A stretch of DNA of 64,000 bases from Chlamydiota bacterium (lineage in GTDB: Bacteria; Chlamydiota; Chlamydiia; Chlamydiales; Parachlamydiaceae): assembly GCA_013287905.1 (NCBI GenBank), contig JABDCW010000004.1, positions 1 through 64,000 on the forward strand, given 5' to 3'. The notes beneath the pieces were generated by a model. That model was given only the letters and a program-made list of their open reading frames with translations. It was not told where the DNA came from and did no database searches. The translations under genes and the position numbers were made by a program. Shown piece by piece: positions 49,150-58,303 of the stretch; the stretch's first letter is position 1; every line of letters starts with the position of its first letter.

Positions 49150-50931
49150 ATGCATATTCAACGTCAGGATGATGGAAGATTTCATTTTAAAGTGCCGGAT
49201 GCAAAGAGTAGAGAGCCACAAGGGGTGGCACGTGGCATTAAAGGATATACCGGACTTATTGGCAGGATCTTAAATCTTTTTGGCAGTAAATTTTTTAAAA
49301 TTGAAAATGAAGCGGGGAAAGCAATCTATTTGAATCGGGCAAGTACCATTCATTGGCTAAAAGCGGCGGGTGCCATTACTTCGGGCATAATTCCCCAAGA
49401 AGTCCAAAAATGCAATAATAAGGCGATCAAAGTGATTTTAAATCAATTGGACCGCTCATTTTCAGATGTGAAATCCGACAGTCCAGTCGATGTTGCGCCG
49501 GCAAAGAATGATGCATTGCCTGTGCCGCAAAAGAAAGAAGCTGTAGTGCCGAAGCCGCCAAAAGAGCCTATGCTGCCGAAGGAAGATGCATTGCCAGTGC
49601 CGACAAAAGCAGAGCCTGAGCCGCCAAAGAAAGAGGCTGTGCCGCAAAAGAAGGAAGCTGTAATGCCGGAGCCGCCAAAAGAGCCTGTGCTGCCAAAGAA
49701 AGAGCCTGAGCCACAAAAGAAAGAGGCTGTAGTGCCGGAGCCGCCAAAAGAGCCTGTGCTGCCCGTTAATGCCCTTGCAGGTGCCAGTGAACTTCCACCA
49801 CAACTACAAGAAGCGCCTATTGAACCTTCAGGGATAAGTGACTTAACCCCTGATCATCAAAAAGATTTTGCTTCCCTTCCCTATGCCCAAGGAACTCCAC
49901 CAGATAAAAAATTACATATAGATTGTGGAGAAGAGACAGTAGGCAGGTTTAAAGATATTCATCTTACCTTGGCAAATCAGGTTACAGGAACAGATGGAAC
50001 GCTTTTTCATGCAAACCATGTTCAATTTGACGGGATACAGACAAAATACATTGCTGCACAGACACCTGTTGATAAAGTACGAGCCGGAAAATTTTTGGAA
50101 GCTCTGCGAGAGAAAAATTGCCATCATCTGGTATGGTTAGTGCCTCCTGATGAAGTTCAAAACACTGGACTCAATATATATCCACTTGAAAAGGGCAAAA
50201 CGATACCGGGTTACCGCTGTATTGAAACCTCTACAGATGAAAGTAGCGGAAGGGTAAAAATTGTTGTACAGTCTGACGATAAACAGCATACACTCACCAT
50301 TCATCAAATCAAGGCATGGGGGGATCATCGGGCTCCCGATGTCGATCTTTTATGCAAGTTTAGGGAGAGTGTGGAACAGGACATAGGAGACAGTCAAGGC
50401 ACGCTTGCCGTCTCATGCAGAGCTGGAATTGGTCGTACAGGTACCTACATTGCCATCGATGCTGCAGTTAAGGGGCAAAAAAAGCCTCATGAAATAAAAC
50501 CCCTTGTTGCTGCGCTTAGAGAACAAAGGTATGGTGCTATTCAATCTCAGGATCAATACAAGTCGGTTTTTCAGGCTGTCGACATGATAAAAAATCGACC
50601 TGTATCGAATCAGCCCCAATCGCTAAAAGACATTTTGCTGTCAAAACAGAAAAAAATTAACGAAAAAAGCGCACAAAATGCATTAATTGGCACTCCAATA
50701 GGAACGTACATTATTCGTCTATCTAAAGAAGAGGGATTTATCACCCTTACTGTTAAAATAAATGACACATTCGACCTAAACTCCAACTATATGAACGCTC
50801 GCATTAAAATAACTGCTGAAGGAAAAGTGCAATTCGACGGTAAGATTTATGAGAATGAGAATGATCTTTTAGACACAATAAAGACTAAATTGAAACTTGA
50901 GAGTTTAGCCCCATACCAAGGCCTTATCTAA
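49150..50931 (+). CDS. Eukaryotic-type protein tyrosine phosphatase with proline-rich linker, candidate effector
   Basis: A 593-residue protein. The N-terminal 110 residues form an unknown domain (FHFKVPDAKS, GLIGRILNLFGSKFFKI). Residues 118-206 are a tandemly repeated Pro/Lys/Glu-rich linker (PEPPKEPVLPKKEPEPQKKE type). Then a PTP domain: HANHVQFDGIQTKYIAAQTP (288-307, substrate loop), WGDHRAPD (390-397, WPD loop with Asp), VSCRAGIGRTGTYIAID (421-437, Cys423 and Arg429 of CX5R) and QSQDQYKSVF (Q-loop). All catalytic parts are intact. A C-terminal stretch of about 100 residues follows. There is no signal peptide, consistent with type III secretion; GAGG is 7 bases before the ATG at 49150. Confidence 0.83.
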   Translation: MHIQRQDDGRFHFKVPDAKSREPQGVARGIKGYTGLIGRILNLFGSKFFKIENEAGKAIYLNRASTIHWLKAAGAITSGIIPQEVQKCNNKAIKVILNQLDRSFSDVKSDSPVDVAPAKNDALPVPQKKEAVVPKPPKEPMLPKEDALPVPTKAEPEPPKKEAVPQKKEAVMPEPPKEPVLPKKEPEPQKKEAVVPEPPKEPVLPVNALAGASELPPQLQEAPIEPSGISDLTPDHQKDFASLPYAQGTPPDKKLHIDCGEETVGRFKDIHLTLANQVTGTDGTLFHANHVQFDGIQTKYIAAQTPVDKVRAGKFLEALREKNCHHLVWLVPPDEVQNTGLNIYPLEKGKTIPGYRCIETSTDESSGRVKIVVQSDDKQHTLTIHQIKAWGDHRAPDVDLLCKFRESVEQDIGDSQGTLAVSCRAGIGRTGTYIAIDAAVKGQKKPHEIKPLVAALREQRYGAIQSQDQYKSVFQAVDMIKNRPVSNQPQSLKDILLSKQKKINEKSAQNALIGTPIGTYIIRLSKEEGFITLTVKINDTFDLNSNYMNARIKITAEGKVQFDGKIYENENDLLDTIKTKLKLESLAPYQGLI

Positions 50932-50941
50932 TTGTTTCAAA

Positions 50942-50961
50942 ATTACCGTTATAACAGTAAT
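50942..50961. promoter_or_regulatory. Candidate HipB operator 1
   Basis: ATTACCGT-TATA-ACAGTAAT is an imperfect palindrome 91 bases upstream of hipB. A similar site follows at 51015. Confidence 0.5.
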
Positions 50962-51014
50962 TTTGAATCAAAGGGTACGTTAGATAGTGACATTTTTTTC
51001 AAAATACCCTATAT

Positions 51015-51032
51015 TTACTGTAATGGCGGTAA
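51015..51032. promoter_or_regulatory. Candidate HipB operator 2
   Basis: TTACTG-TAATGG-CGGTAA is the same half-site pair as operator 1 (TTAC[C/T]G), 20 bases before the hipB ATG. The spacing between the two centres is about 72 bases. Two such sites suit autoregulation. Confidence 0.5.
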
Positions 51033-51052
51033 TTTAAATTGTTTTACATATT

Positions 51053-51283
51053 ATGGAACCTAATCAGATAGCATCAATCGTTCATTTTCACCGGAAAAAA
51101 AGTGGATTGTCACAAGCTGAACTTGCAAAACTGGCAGGTCTTGGTAAAACAGTCATTTTTGATATAGAAAAAGGAAAATTGTCCGTCCGCCTGGACACCC
51201 TTTTAAAAGTTCTGAAAGTACTGAACATAAAGATAGAGCTCCACAGCCCCCTCATGATTTTATATAAGGAAAGTGACAAATGA
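51053..51283 (+). CDS. hipB: HipB-like XRE antitoxin/repressor
   Basis: A 76-residue helix-turn-helix protein: IASIVHFHRKKSGLSQAELA, then KLAGLGKTVIFDIEKGKLSV, then TLLKVLKVLNIKIELHSPL, which is the HipB layout. It overlaps the next start by four bases (ATGA). It would repress the operon through the two upstream palindromes and normally hold the HipA kinase in check, but that gene is broken. It is likely an orphan repressor. Confidence 0.8.
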   Translation: MEPNQIASIVHFHRKKSGLSQAELAKLAGLGKTVIFDIEKGKLSVRLDTLLKVLKVLNIKIELHSPLMILYKESDK

Positions 51284-51501
51284 AAAAAGCTAGAGTGCTT
51301 GTTGATGGAATTTTATCGGGAGAGCTTCAGGAAATAGAACGGGGGAAAAAATATCGCTTTGTCTATTGCGAAGGATATCAAGGTCCTTCCGTAATATCTC
51401 TCTACAACGTGACATCGATGGATAAACGCAGAGACGCGGAGACACAGAGAAAATTCAAAACCCTGTGTTCCTCTCTCGTCTTTGCGCTCAGCGCCTCCTA
51501 A
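51280..51501 (+). pseudogene. Truncated HipA N-terminal subdomain
   Basis: The first 45 or so codons (ARVLVDGILSGELQEIERGK, YRFVYCEGYQGPSVIS) match the start of HipA, where family members continue as SLTMP and then the kinase domain. After VISLYNVTSMD the frame runs into a CAGAGACGCGGAGACACAGAG hairpin repeat (51421-51505) and ends at residue 73. No kinase domain follows before the next gene. An alternative is a HipS-like small subunit, since tripartite HipBST systems have a separate N-subdomain, but those are longer and followed by HipT, which is absent here. Confidence 0.65.
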
Positions 51502-51505
51502 ATAA
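51421..51505. repeat. Hairpin repeat interrupting hipA
   Basis: GCAGAGACGCGGAGACACAG and, 30-40 bases on, TCTCGTCTTTGCGCTCAGCG form an imperfect inverted repeat of the CACAGAG/GCAAAG type. It marks the exact place where the HipA match is lost. Confidence 0.55.
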
Positions 51506-51573
51506 CTTACTCGTAGGGAGTGTTACTTTTTAAATTTTCTTCTACGCCACTCACACTAAATACCGCAAGCAGT

Positions 51574-51800
51574 ACATGTTCATGACTCTATTTACTATAA
51601 CTCAGGCCTTCAGCCTGAATGGTTTATGTTATCTACCTAGGGCGCTGCCCTAGGCTTTTATATACCAGGCCGTTGGCCTGAAAACATGCTCTCAGGGCAA
51701 CGCCCTGAAATATAAAAGCCTAGGGCAATGCCCTAGGTAGATAGGATAAATCATTCAGGCTGAAGGCCTGAGTTGTAGTGAATAGACTCCGTGAACATGC
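51574..51800. repeat. Nested palindrome (CAGGCCTTCAGCCTG family)
   Basis: A 227-bp inverted repeat: outer arms near ACATGTTCATGACTC / GTGAACATGC, inner ACTATAACTCAGGCC, TTCAGCCTGAAT, CCTAGGGCGCTGCCCTAGG, TTTTATATACC and their complements. Each arm also contains its own small palindromes (CCTAGGGC/GCCCTAGG, CAGGCC/GGCCTG). It separates the hipB remnant from the RND operon. A half copy is at 11995. Confidence 0.82.
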
Positions 51801-51889
51801 ACCACAAGGATTCTAAATGACACAAGTTATTTCCTGATGGGGGGCGCCGAAGGCAACTGTATTGCTCTGCGTTGAATTGGCTTTTAGAC

Positions 51890-54800
51890 TCATGGGTAAT
51901 TGGATGCGGTTACCGGTACGATCTTGCGTTTCCCCTGAAACAGCAGATAAATAATGGGCGTGATGTAGAGCGTGAGGACTTGTGAAAATAAAAGACCGCC
52001 TACAATGACAAGCCCTAATCCCCGGCGCCCTTCAGAGCCAGTACCAAACCCGATAACAATGGGAATGGCCCCCATGATCGCGACAATTGTCGTCATCATG
52101 ATCGGACGGAACCGCACAAGGCATGCTTCATAGATAGCTTGCTCAGGAGCAGTCCCATTTTTCTGTGCTTCCAGGGCATAGTCTACCATCATGATTCCAT
52201 TCTTTTTTACAATTCCGATCAACAACAAAAAACCCACCGCACTGAAAATAGAGATGGGTTCATTAAAGATAAATAACGTCAGGACACCGCCAAGACCGGC
52301 AAGGGGGATCGAGGACAAAATTGTCAGGGGATGGATAAAACTCTCGTATAAAATCCCTAACACGATGTACATAACGACTGCAGCGGCTAAAAGCAATAGC
52401 AGTGTGGTGTTGATCGTCGTGGCCACCATTTTTGCGGCTCCGGAAAATTCTATTCCCGCATCGCCGGAAAGGTGCTTTTTGGCAATTTCTTCTGCCAGGT
52501 CAATGCCAACGTTTGGGGCAACGGAGTCGATAAATGAAAAACGGATCGACGTGGCCGGCAGCTGCTCGCGCCGCATTAAATGGGGGATTCCCAATAGCTC
52601 TTTCCAGTTGGCAAGGGCCTTGAAAGGAACATATTGACCGTCTGCAGTTGTTAAATACAGTTTTTTTGGAGCATTTGAATAATTTTGGAATTCGGGCAAA
52701 AGCTCCATGTATATTTTCTTTTGGTTCGCCCCTTTTTGAATAGCGCTGACATAAGATTGCCCATAGGCCTGTGAAAGCAGGTTTTGGATATCGTGCTTGT
52801 TAAAACCCAAAGTATGGGCAAGTTCTTCATTGACATTCAATGCGAGCATTGGCGTATCGTTTTGCAAAGCATTTTGCACATTTGTAAAGCGGGCGTCGCC
52901 TTTCAAGGCTGCAGCAATAGCCGCAGCCGATTTATCAACATCCTCAAATTCATTGGCATGTACATACATTTTATATTGCCCGGCGTGGCCAAAATCGATA
53001 TCGAGATTCAATAGTTGATAGGGCTGTAAAAATGCCTGGATTCCCGGGATTTTATCTAATGTCGCCTGGAGGGTATTCATGACCGTCTGCTGAGGGGGGC
53101 GCATCTCAAGAGGATTTAAGAGCACTAAAAACAACAAATTGCCGCCGTCGTTAATGCTCAAGAAATTTTCAATGAAAGGTTGCTGTTTTGTTATCGATTC
53201 GACTTGAATTTGCCGGGCGAGGATTTCCTTTTTAGACAAACCCTTTGGCAAATTGATCATGGCAAAAAATATGCCGCGGTCTTCCATAGGGACTAAACTG
53301 ACAGGCAATTTCATGAAGAGGAAGATGGTTGCCAACAGGCATACACCTGCAATAGAGAGCATCAATTTGCGAAAAGGAAAACAAAATTTCAGGGAAGAGC
53401 CATAGATGCCGACTATCGAAGCGTTGATTTTCGCAATTCTTTCCTGCAGTCTGCTGGGGGTTTTATGTGCTGACAGGAATTGTCCGCATAGCATGGGGGT
53501 CAAAGAAAGAGAGATAAAGCCGGAAACTAAAATAGATACGGCAAGAGTGATGCTAAATTCCTGAAATAAACGGCCGGTCATCCCTGGCATGAACAATAAG
53601 GGAATAAAAATGGCAACAAGCGACAAGGACATCGAGAGGATGGTAAAGCATATTTGCTTCGTTCCGATTAAGCTTGCCTCTTTCGCATTCATCCCATGTT
53701 CGTGATTTCTCACGATGTTTTCAATAACGACAATGGCATCATCGACGACAAACCCTACTGATAAGGTCAAGGCAAGAAGCGATAAAATATTCAGGCTAAA
53801 ATCGGCAGAGTACATCACGATGAACGTACCTAAGAGGGAGAGAGGAAGCGCCCCGCTCGTGATCAATGCTTCTGAAATTCTTCCTAAAGATAAGTAAATG
53901 ACGAGAACAACTAAAATGAATGCGAGGACTAAAGACCACTGAATATCGACAAGAGATTCTTCAATCCAGACCGATTTATCAAACCATATGTTCAGTTTGA
54001 TTGCGGGAGGCAATTGTTTTTCTATTGCCGCAAAAAGATCCCTGACCGATTTGGCGATTTTGATCGTATTGCCGTCAACGACTTTCTGGATTCCAAAAAT
54101 TAGCGCTAAGGAAGTATCCTGGCCCTCGATGAAATGAAATTCCCTTTCAAGATCAGCTTCTTCGACAACCATGCCGATGTCTTTAATATGGACTTGTGTT
54201 CCTTCGATTCGTAAAAGTTCAAGTGTTTTTGCTTCCGCAATTGTCCCCGGCCATTCGATAGAGAGCATTTTACTGCTTGTTTGGATTGTTCCAAGAGGGA
54301 TTTGCCTGGTGTGATGCTGGATTGTGCTGACAACCTGGTTAAAGCCTATGCGCCTTGCTGCCATAAGTTCGGGGTTTAAGCGTATCCATATTGTGTTTTC
54401 CGCTCCATACACCTTCACTTGAGCTACGCCATCGAGACGATTTATGCGCGGCAGTATATGCGCATCGGCGTACTCCCGCATATTTCCTGTTGTTTCTTCT
54501 TTTGAAGTAAGCAAGAACCATATGATGGGTTCTGTAGTATCTTCGCGCATTGAGTAGCTGGGGCGGGGAGAAAGATCGACGGGCAAGTGGCCTTCTGCCC
54601 GGTTGAGGGCAGCCTGGACATCGCGTATTGCTTCATCCATATTTTTGGACAGATCGAAATGCAATGAAATCGAAGAAAATCCGGGCGAGCTTTTGGATGA
54701 CATCTCATGGATACCCTTAACCAGGACTAATTCTCTTTCGAGCGGGATGGTAACCTGATTCAATATTGTGGTCGAGTTTGCGCCAGTATAGCCTGCTGTC

Positions 54801-54940
54801 ACTTGAATATTTGGATGTTCGACAGGTGGAAGATCGCTTGTAGGGAGGATAAAAAAAGAGATTGTGCCAAGAAGGATGATAGTGAGCATGACAAATGTGG
54901 TCATTACGGGACGGCGGATAAATGGAGCGGATAAGTTCAT
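51890..54940 (-). CDS. RND-family efflux transporter, inner-membrane pump
   Basis: A 1016-residue RND (HAE1/MdtBC-AcrB type) transporter: two sets of membrane helices around large periplasmic loops. Visible motifs: FIRRPVMTTFVMLTIILLGT at the start, VKGIHEMSSKSSPGFSSISL, FVVDDAIVVIENIVRNHEHG (the proton-relay Asp pair in helix 4), SLTPMLCGQF, and late GIVKKNGIMMVDYALEAQ, VRFRPIMMTTIVAIMGAIPI. It exports drugs, bile-type detergents or lipids using proton flow. The ATG at 54940 is preferred. It is the third gene of a tripartite operon, overlapping the adaptor by four bases. Confidence 0.93.
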   Translation of the reverse strand: MNLSAPFIRRPVMTTFVMLTIILLGTISFFILPTSDLPPVEHPNIQVTAGYTGANSTTILNQVTIPLERELVLVKGIHEMSSKSSPGFSSISLHFDLSKNMDEAIRDVQAALNRAEGHLPVDLSPRPSYSMREDTTEPIIWFLLTSKEETTGNMREYADAHILPRINRLDGVAQVKVYGAENTIWIRLNPELMAARRIGFNQVVSTIQHHTRQIPLGTIQTSSKMLSIEWPGTIAEAKTLELLRIEGTQVHIKDIGMVVEEADLEREFHFIEGQDTSLALIFGIQKVVDGNTIKIAKSVRDLFAAIEKQLPPAIKLNIWFDKSVWIEESLVDIQWSLVLAFILVVLVIYLSLGRISEALITSGALPLSLLGTFIVMYSADFSLNILSLLALTLSVGFVVDDAIVVIENIVRNHEHGMNAKEASLIGTKQICFTILSMSLSLVAIFIPLLFMPGMTGRLFQEFSITLAVSILVSGFISLSLTPMLCGQFLSAHKTPSRLQERIAKINASIVGIYGSSLKFCFPFRKLMLSIAGVCLLATIFLFMKLPVSLVPMEDRGIFFAMINLPKGLSKKEILARQIQVESITKQQPFIENFLSINDGGNLLFLVLLNPLEMRPPQQTVMNTLQATLDKIPGIQAFLQPYQLLNLDIDFGHAGQYKMYVHANEFEDVDKSAAAIAAALKGDARFTNVQNALQNDTPMLALNVNEELAHTLGFNKHDIQNLLSQAYGQSYVSAIQKGANQKKIYMELLPEFQNYSNAPKKLYLTTADGQYVPFKALANWKELLGIPHLMRREQLPATSIRFSFIDSVAPNVGIDLAEEIAKKHLSGDAGIEFSGAAKMVATTINTTLLLLLAAAVVMYIVLGILYESFIHPLTILSSIPLAGLGGVLTLFIFNEPISIFSAVGFLLLIGIVKKNGIMMVDYALEAQKNGTAPEQAIYEACLVRFRPIMMTTIVAIMGAIPIVIGFGTGSEGRRGLGLVIVGGLLFSQVLTLYITPIIYLLFQGKRKIVPVTASNYP

Positions 54941-56019
54941 TGTACCTCCGCCTTGCACCCTTCAGACAATCGCAAATGGCCGTCATGAACAATCACATCT
55001 GTCGGTAAAATTCCTTGTTTGATGATCTGGTCGGTCCCCTGTTCCTTGCCAAGTGTGAGGACCCGTTTTTTTACAGTGTTGTCTGCCTCGACAATATAGA
55101 CAAAAGGACCCTCCTGGCTATAGCGTATTGCCTTTTGCGGAATTACGATCGCAGCTATTTTTGTTTTAATGGGAAGATATACGCGAATGGTTTGTCCGGG
55201 ATTAAATAGAGAATCGGTGTTGTCGATTGTCCCGTGGATGAGCAGCGTGCCTGTTTTTTGATCAAATGTATGATCGATGAATGTAATGTCCCCGGTTTTT
55301 CTTGCATCGGATGCACAGATCGATGCCACTTCGAAACCTTTTGGTCCTTTAGGGAGTTTTGAAAATTCCTTTTCAGTAATGTTGAATTCTACGATCAGGG
55401 AATTTACATTGGATATTATCGCAAGCGGCTGAGCCTGGCTTGAAGTTACATAATTTCCTGGGTGGATACCGATTTTCCCTATCCTGCCATCAATTGGTGA
55501 TGTGATCATGCAATGATTTAAATCGAGCTTTAAGGCTGCTAATCTCGCTTCGCTTAAAACTAAAGCAGCCTCTGCCTTTTCTTTATTTGCTTCTAAATCT
55601 TCCCACTCTGTTTGTGAAAGAAGGTCTTTTTGTACGAGTTGCTGGTATCGGAGGAGTTTTTTTTGCAATGCATTGAATGTTGCACGGTCGCTTGCCAGTT
55701 GGGCTTCAGCCTCTCTCACACGGATTGCATATAGGGCCTGATCGATTTCAAATAGGGGGGTTCCGGCAGAAACAGCGTCCCCTTCGTGGACAAAAACAGT
55801 TTTGAGAGAGCCATTAACTTGAGGTCTGACTTCCACAATAGAAGATGGTTGTAGTGTTCCAATGCTTTCTACGTGAAAAATGATATCTTTAACATCGGGT
55901 TTCGATGCAATGACCGGAATCGCAGATTGCGGGCTGCCGTTAGTGAAATCTGGTTGAGATTGACATCCTGAGAGTATATAAGCTGATAAAAGAAAAATAA
56001 ATAGTAATCTTATTTGCAT
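54937..56019 (-). CDS. RND efflux periplasmic adaptor lipoprotein
   Basis: A 360-residue membrane-fusion protein (AcrA/MexA/MdtA group). A lipoprotein signal with lipobox LSGC (MQIRLLFIFLLSAYILSGC) anchors it. Order: lipoyl half GTLQPSSIVEVRPQVNGSLK, coiled-coil hairpin (REAEAQLASDRATFNALQKK ... LVLSEARLAALKLDL), second lipoyl half ITSPIDGRIGKIGIHPGNYV, beta-barrel, and C-terminal membrane-proximal domain (IVIPQKAIRYSQEGPFVYIV). It bridges the pump with the outer-membrane channel. Start overlaps the channel gene by 10 bases. Confidence 0.92.
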   Translation of the reverse strand: MQIRLLFIFLLSAYILSGCQSQPDFTNGSPQSAIPVIASKPDVKDIIFHVESIGTLQPSSIVEVRPQVNGSLKTVFVHEGDAVSAGTPLFEIDQALYAIRVREAEAQLASDRATFNALQKKLLRYQQLVQKDLLSQTEWEDLEANKEKAEAALVLSEARLAALKLDLNHCMITSPIDGRIGKIGIHPGNYVTSSQAQPLAIISNVNSLIVEFNITEKEFSKLPKGPKGFEVASICASDARKTGDITFIDHTFDQKTGTLLIHGTIDNTDSLFNPGQTIRVYLPIKTKIAAIVIPQKAIRYSQEGPFVYIVEADNTVKKRVLTLGKEQGTDQIIKQGILPTDVIVHDGHLRLSEGCKAEVQ

Positions 56020-57326
56020 GATCCCTCAGTATTTAAAGTCCCTGTGGCATAGGCTAAATTTGCGACCGAAAGTAATACACGTGTTTTTATGTCGCTATAA
56101 CGGATGCGTGCTGCCGCAAGCTTTTGTTGAGCATTTGAGACCTCTAAGATCCATTCTTTGCCTGCCCGGTATTTTTCTAACGAGCTTTCGTATGATTTTT
56201 GAGAGTTGAGTAAATATTCATTCGCATTTGCAAGCATCTCTTCGGCTGCCAGAACTGACCTTGTATGTGTAAAAACTTCCAAAGCAATGTCGAGTTCCAG
56301 TTCTGCCAGGGATTCCATCGAGAGCTCGGTATCCGCATATGCCATCCGGTTTTGGTACATTGTATCAAATCCGTTAAATAATGGCATGCTCACATTTAAG
56401 AACAATTGATACTGCGCTGCATTGGCATGGTCATTAATGGCATGATTGGCTCCAGTTCTTCCGCAAAAGGAAATTTTAGGTCCATAGGCTGCCCTGGCCA
56501 GTTTTTGATAAGATATTGATTCAGTAACATTCGCCTGTTTTGCCATTAAATCGGCCCGCCGCTGAAGTCCTAAGGAAATGAGTTCCTTTAATGGAAGCAA
56601 CTGAGGAATTTCTATAGGGGCTAAAGAGGCCAGTTCAATGGAATTGGAAGGTTCGAGTCCAAGCGAATGGACCAGCTGTCCCTTTTGAATATCCATTAAA
56701 GCAATTTGTTGGGATAGCTCGATTTTCATTTGGGCTACAGTTGCCAAACTCGTATAAACGTCGGAGACGGGGCTTAATCCGGCTGTGTTTAATGCGCGTG
56801 CATATTCGAGAATTTTATTGGCTTCTTCCAAAGAGATAGTGGTTCCCCTGACGACTTCTTCGGCATGCAAAGTGGCATAGGCATTTTCTAACACTTTGAT
56901 CATCACCTTTTGAATATTCCAGTCGCTTTGCCAGTTAGCGGCGATCAGTGCAGCTTTTGCGGCGTTGACATTAGCCAAACGCTCCCCATAGTCGTAAAGC
57001 AACATCGTAAGGATCAAGTCTGCGCCGATAATGGTATAATTTGTATCCGGTCCATTGATAAATTTAAAATCACGTCCATTTTTGACGATCCCTTCCAATG
57101 CAACATTTGGATAATAAGCGCTTTTCGCAGATCCTAACAGAGCAGCTGCCCGATTGGCATTCCACCATGCCTGCTTCGTCGAAGGGTGATTTGTCAGGGC
57201 AATATCGATCAGCTCGCCTAAAGCCAGCGGATGATCAGGGAGGGGGCACTCTCCCTTAATAGATGAAGAGAGGGACAACAGCAGGCAAAGGAGAAGAGGG
57301 ACAAGCGTGAAATTTCGATAAGCCAT
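56010..57326 (-). CDS. TolC-family outer-membrane efflux channel
   Basis: About 438 residues. A signal peptide (FTLVPLLLCLLLSLSSSIKG) is followed by two outer-membrane-efflux repeats: LGELIDIALTNHPSTKQAWW, ALLGSAKSAYYPNVALEGIV and LLYDYGERLANVNAAKAALI in the first; ISLGLQRRADLMAKQANVTE, FLNVSMPLFNGFDTMYQNRM, and YESSLEKYRAGKEWILEVSN in the second. It forms the exit duct of the tripartite pump. The ATG at 57326 directly precedes the signal peptide; the frame extending to 57497 adds unlikely sequence. First gene of the operon (channel, adaptor, pump). Confidence 0.9.
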   Translation of the reverse strand: MAYRNFTLVPLLLCLLLSLSSSIKGECPLPDHPLALGELIDIALTNHPSTKQAWWNANRAAALLGSAKSAYYPNVALEGIVKNGRDFKFINGPDTNYTIIGADLILTMLLYDYGERLANVNAAKAALIAANWQSDWNIQKVMIKVLENAYATLHAEEVVRGTTISLEEANKILEYARALNTAGLSPVSDVYTSLATVAQMKIELSQQIALMDIQKGQLVHSLGLEPSNSIELASLAPIEIPQLLPLKELISLGLQRRADLMAKQANVTESISYQKLARAAYGPKISFCGRTGANHAINDHANAAQYQLFLNVSMPLFNGFDTMYQNRMAYADTELSMESLAELELDIALEVFTHTRSVLAAEEMLANANEYLLNSQKSYESSLEKYRAGKEWILEVSNAQQKLAAARIRYSDIKTRVLLSVANLAYATGTLNTEGSCK

Positions 57327-57500
57327 GATGCACATAATGAATAAAATTACGATTGCTTTTGTAAGCTTGAACCTTGAAGCATGAAGGATCTTTGATGAGT
57401 GTATCATCCCGATGTTTTTTTTTGCAATAAGATTGATTTGCATCACAGGACACAGGAAATCAGAACACTTTTTTGAGTCATATAGAATGCAATGCATATA

Positions 57501-57590
57501 GAGGAGAAAAATAATAACAGGATAAGCAGGATAGGCAGGGTATTTTTTTAAAATTATCCTGCCTATCCTCCCTATCCTGTTATTTTCCTC
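57501..57590. repeat. Hairpin repeat (ACAGGATAGGCAGGAT type)
   Basis: Arms GAGGAGAAAAATAATAACAG... and ...CTATCCTGTTATTTTCCTC, with internal words AGGATAAGCAGGATAGGCAGG. A 90-bp palindrome between the divergent efflux operon and mcsA; it belongs with the other simple-word hairpins. Confidence 0.78.
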
Positions 57591-57715
57591 TGTAGTTTAA
57601 AAAAGTGTTCCGATTTCCTATGCCCTGTTTGCCTCAAATGCTAAAATATTTTATACTGATTATTTAAAGCCACGTCGATCAAACGAAGCAAAAATTTGCA
57701 ATGGAAAGGTAGAAA

Positions 57716-58303
57716 ATGTCCGATGATCCTTTGGAAAATAACGAAAATGAAAATGAAGATGATGAGGAAGACGCTCTTGCCGACCGCCCTTTGGAATGCA
57801 GCGAATGTAAGAAAGATATCGCTGTGCTTTATACGGAAATAGTGGGGCAGACTATTACTCACACCTGTATGTGCAAGGACTGTCCGGAATTGCAGCGTCG
57901 TTTGTACGGGACCTCTTCGCAACGTCTGTATGACCCTAATTTAGAAAACAATGCATCGCTTGCATGCGGAAATTGCGGGATGACTTTCAACTCCCTTCAT
58001 ATCGGAGCTTTTTTAGGATGCAGTGTCTGTTATGAAGTGTTTAGCAAGGTGTTGATAGGGGAACTTCTCGCAGCAAAAAAAATTCCTTCCCGCATAACCA
58101 CAAATAAAAAATCAATACCGATCCATATTGGGCGGACTCCTGGAGAGAGCGTCACGATGAACCCCTCTCTTCGACTATTGGCTTTAAATGAAGCGTTGAA
58201 TGAAACAATTAAGGCAGAGGATTATGAACAATCTGCGTGGTTGCGCGATCAGATCAAAGCGTTGACAGAGAATCCGGAGAATACGAATGAAGGAAAAGAG
58301 TAA
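57716..58303 (+). CDS. mcsA: McsA-like zinc-finger protein
   Basis: A 195-residue protein resembling McsA: acidic N-terminus, then four Cys pairs (ECSECKK, CMCKDC, CGNCGM, CSVC) of two zinc fingers, and a C-terminal UvrB/UvrC-type motif (LNEALNETIKAEDYEQSAWL with RDQIKAL). In Bacillus, McsA activates the McsB arginine kinase in the CtsR/ClpC heat-shock system. No CtsR or ClpC gene is in the window. It overlaps the following McsB-like gene by 17 bases. GGAAAGG lies about 7 bases before the ATG. Confidence 0.85.
   Translation: MSDDPLENNENENEDDEEDALADRPLECSECKKDIAVLYTEIVGQTITHTCMCKDCPELQRRLYGTSSQRLYDPNLENNASLACGNCGMTFNSLHIGAFLGCSVCYEVFSKVLIGELLAAKKIPSRITTNKKSIPIHIGRTPGESVTMNPSLRLLALNEALNETIKAEDYEQSAWLRDQIKALTENPENTNEGKE

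Noticed and set aside
51280-51501. A tripartite HipBST operon
   Set aside because: No HipT-type kinase follows, and the second protein is cut by a repeat after about 45 residues.
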